Below are positions 62,591-64,000 of a stretch of 64,000 bases of DNA, in pieces. The position numbers and the translations under genes are program-made. The notes beneath the pieces are model-generated. The model did not search any database. It was not told where the DNA came from and saw only the letters and a list, made by a program, of their open reading frames with translations. Every line of letters starts with the position of its first letter. The stretch's first letter is position 1. The stretch covers positions 825,431-889,430 of the forward strand of contig CAJJDO010000009.1 in NCBI GenBank assembly GCA_905183005.1, written 5' to 3'. This DNA is from Paramecium pentaurelia. Its lineage: Eukaryota; Ciliophora; Oligohymenophorea; Peniculida; Parameciidae.

Positions 62591-63898
62591 TAATGAACTG
62601 ATCTTTTTAACTTAATATTCCTTATAATTTTTGAGATGTGTATATTTTAATTAGACAAATTATCTCAATTTAAATTTATTCCAATTAAAAAAAGTTACAA
62701 ATCAAATTAAACAATATAATACCAATTTTCTGAATTGATGTTATGCTTTTTTGTGAGACATTTTGTTTCGAGAACAGATTCTAATTATAAATTTCGTATA
62801 GAAATTTTAAATATCAAGTTTCCCTGTAAGAATAACGTTTTAAAATTAGTACTTTTTTTTAAATTCAATAAACTAATTTAAATCAAAATTTAAAAATTAT
62901 TTGAGCATTTAAGAAACTTATGTATTTTTGAAATAATAAATCTCACAAATTTTTTAATAATTCTGTAATTTATTGGTTTCATTTATAAATTCATTGACTA
63001 ACTAATTAATGATAAGATTATAGAAATATGATCAGATTCTTTCATCAAAAATCTATTAGTCTACATTTAATATTTTACTTTTGATATTATACCATTATTA
63101 TATTTATCTTCCAGTTTTCTATTGAATAAAATTGAAAAAAGTCAACTTCAACTATCTCAAATACAATCTTAATAACAATTTTTATTTATGATATAGTAAT
63201 AAATACTAAATTAAAATATCAATTTGTAATTGGACTTACTCATATTTAGTTGAACACTTTAAAATAGGTCCAAAGAAGGTTTGAAAGGACCCATAGCTTA
63301 CAATTTTATTGATGGTATTTCATATTTGAAATTACAGACAAAATAGATTTAAAGGTCTTTTTAGGCACCATTAGTGATTTGGTTATTTTATTTGTGAGAA
63401 TCAATAAACGTAGGAAATCCATATATTCACTTTAAATTAAGCAAATTCATATTTTTAAATAGCATTTATATTGGATATTTAAATTACTTGGACTAAATTA
63501 GGAATACATATTCACATATTTATATAAGTAAAAAAATTATAGCATGCTTACTGTATAATTTAACCTTTCATTTATTCAGAAATAAAAATAATGAAAAGTA
63601 ATTATTAATAACAAAAATTAAAATTACTCATTACTTTGATTAGAAAAAATATTTTTCTGAATTTGGACTAATTTAATTTTTTTTCTTTAAAAAAGAGGGT
63701 TACTAATATGTATTACTAAGGGTTATAAATCTATTTAGTTTAGCAAGATTAAAGTTAAGAGAGTAAAAAGATATTTTTTAAATATTTTACGAATCCTACA
63801 TAGAATAGTTTATTATTGATTAATAAATCGATAATATTAATAATCAATTTCTAAGTGTCAAAATTTCATTCGCGATTAAAAAATTAAAATAACTTTTA
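62591..63898. other. 1.3-kb region without a gene
   Basis: AT-rich; no coding signal on either strand and no telomeric C4A2/C3A3-type repeats, so the chromosome end is not reached here. Confidence 0.5.
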
Positions 63899-64000
63899 TT
63901 TTTCCTCCCCCAAGAAATGGAAACACTGGGAGGAAAATGAAAGAGATCTGCCATCGAAGAGGTCATGGTGCTTTTGTGGTTCTGGGAGCCGCTCCCACAG
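63899..64000. other. Abrupt balanced-composition segment, possibly foreign or chimeric
   Basis: Composition jumps from about one-fifth G+C to roughly half G+C within a few bases near 63900 and stays so to the window end. It holds two tight inverted repeats: TTTTCCTCCC/GGGAGGAAAA (63900-63909 with 63928-63937) and TGGGAGC-C-GCTCCCA (63983-63997). No ciliate coding pattern fits. The second palindrome faintly resembles bacterial REP elements, but that is a weak impression. Confidence 0.6.

Noticed and set aside
63700..63730. GGGTTA-like words as telomeric repeat
   Set aside because: Only isolated copies (AGGGTTACT, AAGGGTTATA); no tandem array of the ciliate telomere unit.

Overview
The window looks like macronuclear-type DNA of a Paramecium-like ciliate. 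Genes read through only if TAA and TAG encode Gln and TGA is the sole stop. Introns are tiny (about 19-34 nt, GT...TAG or GT...AAG), the DNA is very AT-rich, convergent genes lie as little as 47 bp apart, and the families (WD40, MORN, TPR, surface-antigen-type Cys-rich proteins, H-type lectin) are ones ciliates expand. Under this code ten of the eleven complete gene models with a defined start and stop, and the partial VPS13 model, give whole numbers of codons after intron removal. No database search was possible; the genus is an inference.

Left part (1-42.5 kb) is gene-dense. In order: C-terminal 1,847 residues of a VPS13 lipid-transfer protein (+); a Fused/STK36-type kinase (-); a secreted beta-gamma-crystallin-like protein (+); a decayed dual-specificity phosphatase (-); a decayed LINE-type reverse transcriptase (-); a WD40 protein (+); a 2,302-residue Cys-rich multi-membrane-span surface protein (-); an unknown Gln-rich protein (+); a ubiquitin-activating E1 whose catalytic Cys is Ser (-); an H-type lectin pseudogene (+); a MORN-repeat protein with 14 introns at matching positions (-); a GyrI-like domain protein (+); a divergent beta-tubulin (+); a short Cys-rich secreted protein (+); a divergent alpha-tubulin (-); and a two-span membrane protein (-).

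Right part (42.5-64 kb) holds no intact gene I can support. It is a graveyard of frameshifted remnants: MORN repeats (three places), a WD40/TLDc-family N-terminus, a DHHC palmitoyltransferase with its motif intact, and a TPR protein, separated by long AT-rich stretches. It could be a relaxed subtelomeric zone or germline-limited DNA. The last ~100 bases change abruptly to balanced composition and may be foreign or chimeric.

Two assembly artefacts matter for any reader: single Ns at 12375 and 30810 are each flanked by exact direct copies (1,115 bp and 958 bp). These look like unmerged contig overlaps, so the duplicated parts of the reverse-transcriptase remnant and the MORN gene should be counted once.

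The most interesting biology is the pair of atypical alpha- and beta-tubulins within 5 kb. The alpha-like subunit has Met where the GTPase-activating Glu254 should be, the beta-like subunit has Asn where Lys252 should be, and both lack the normal acidic, modifiable tails. This suggests a dedicated, non-dynamic tubulin dimer.
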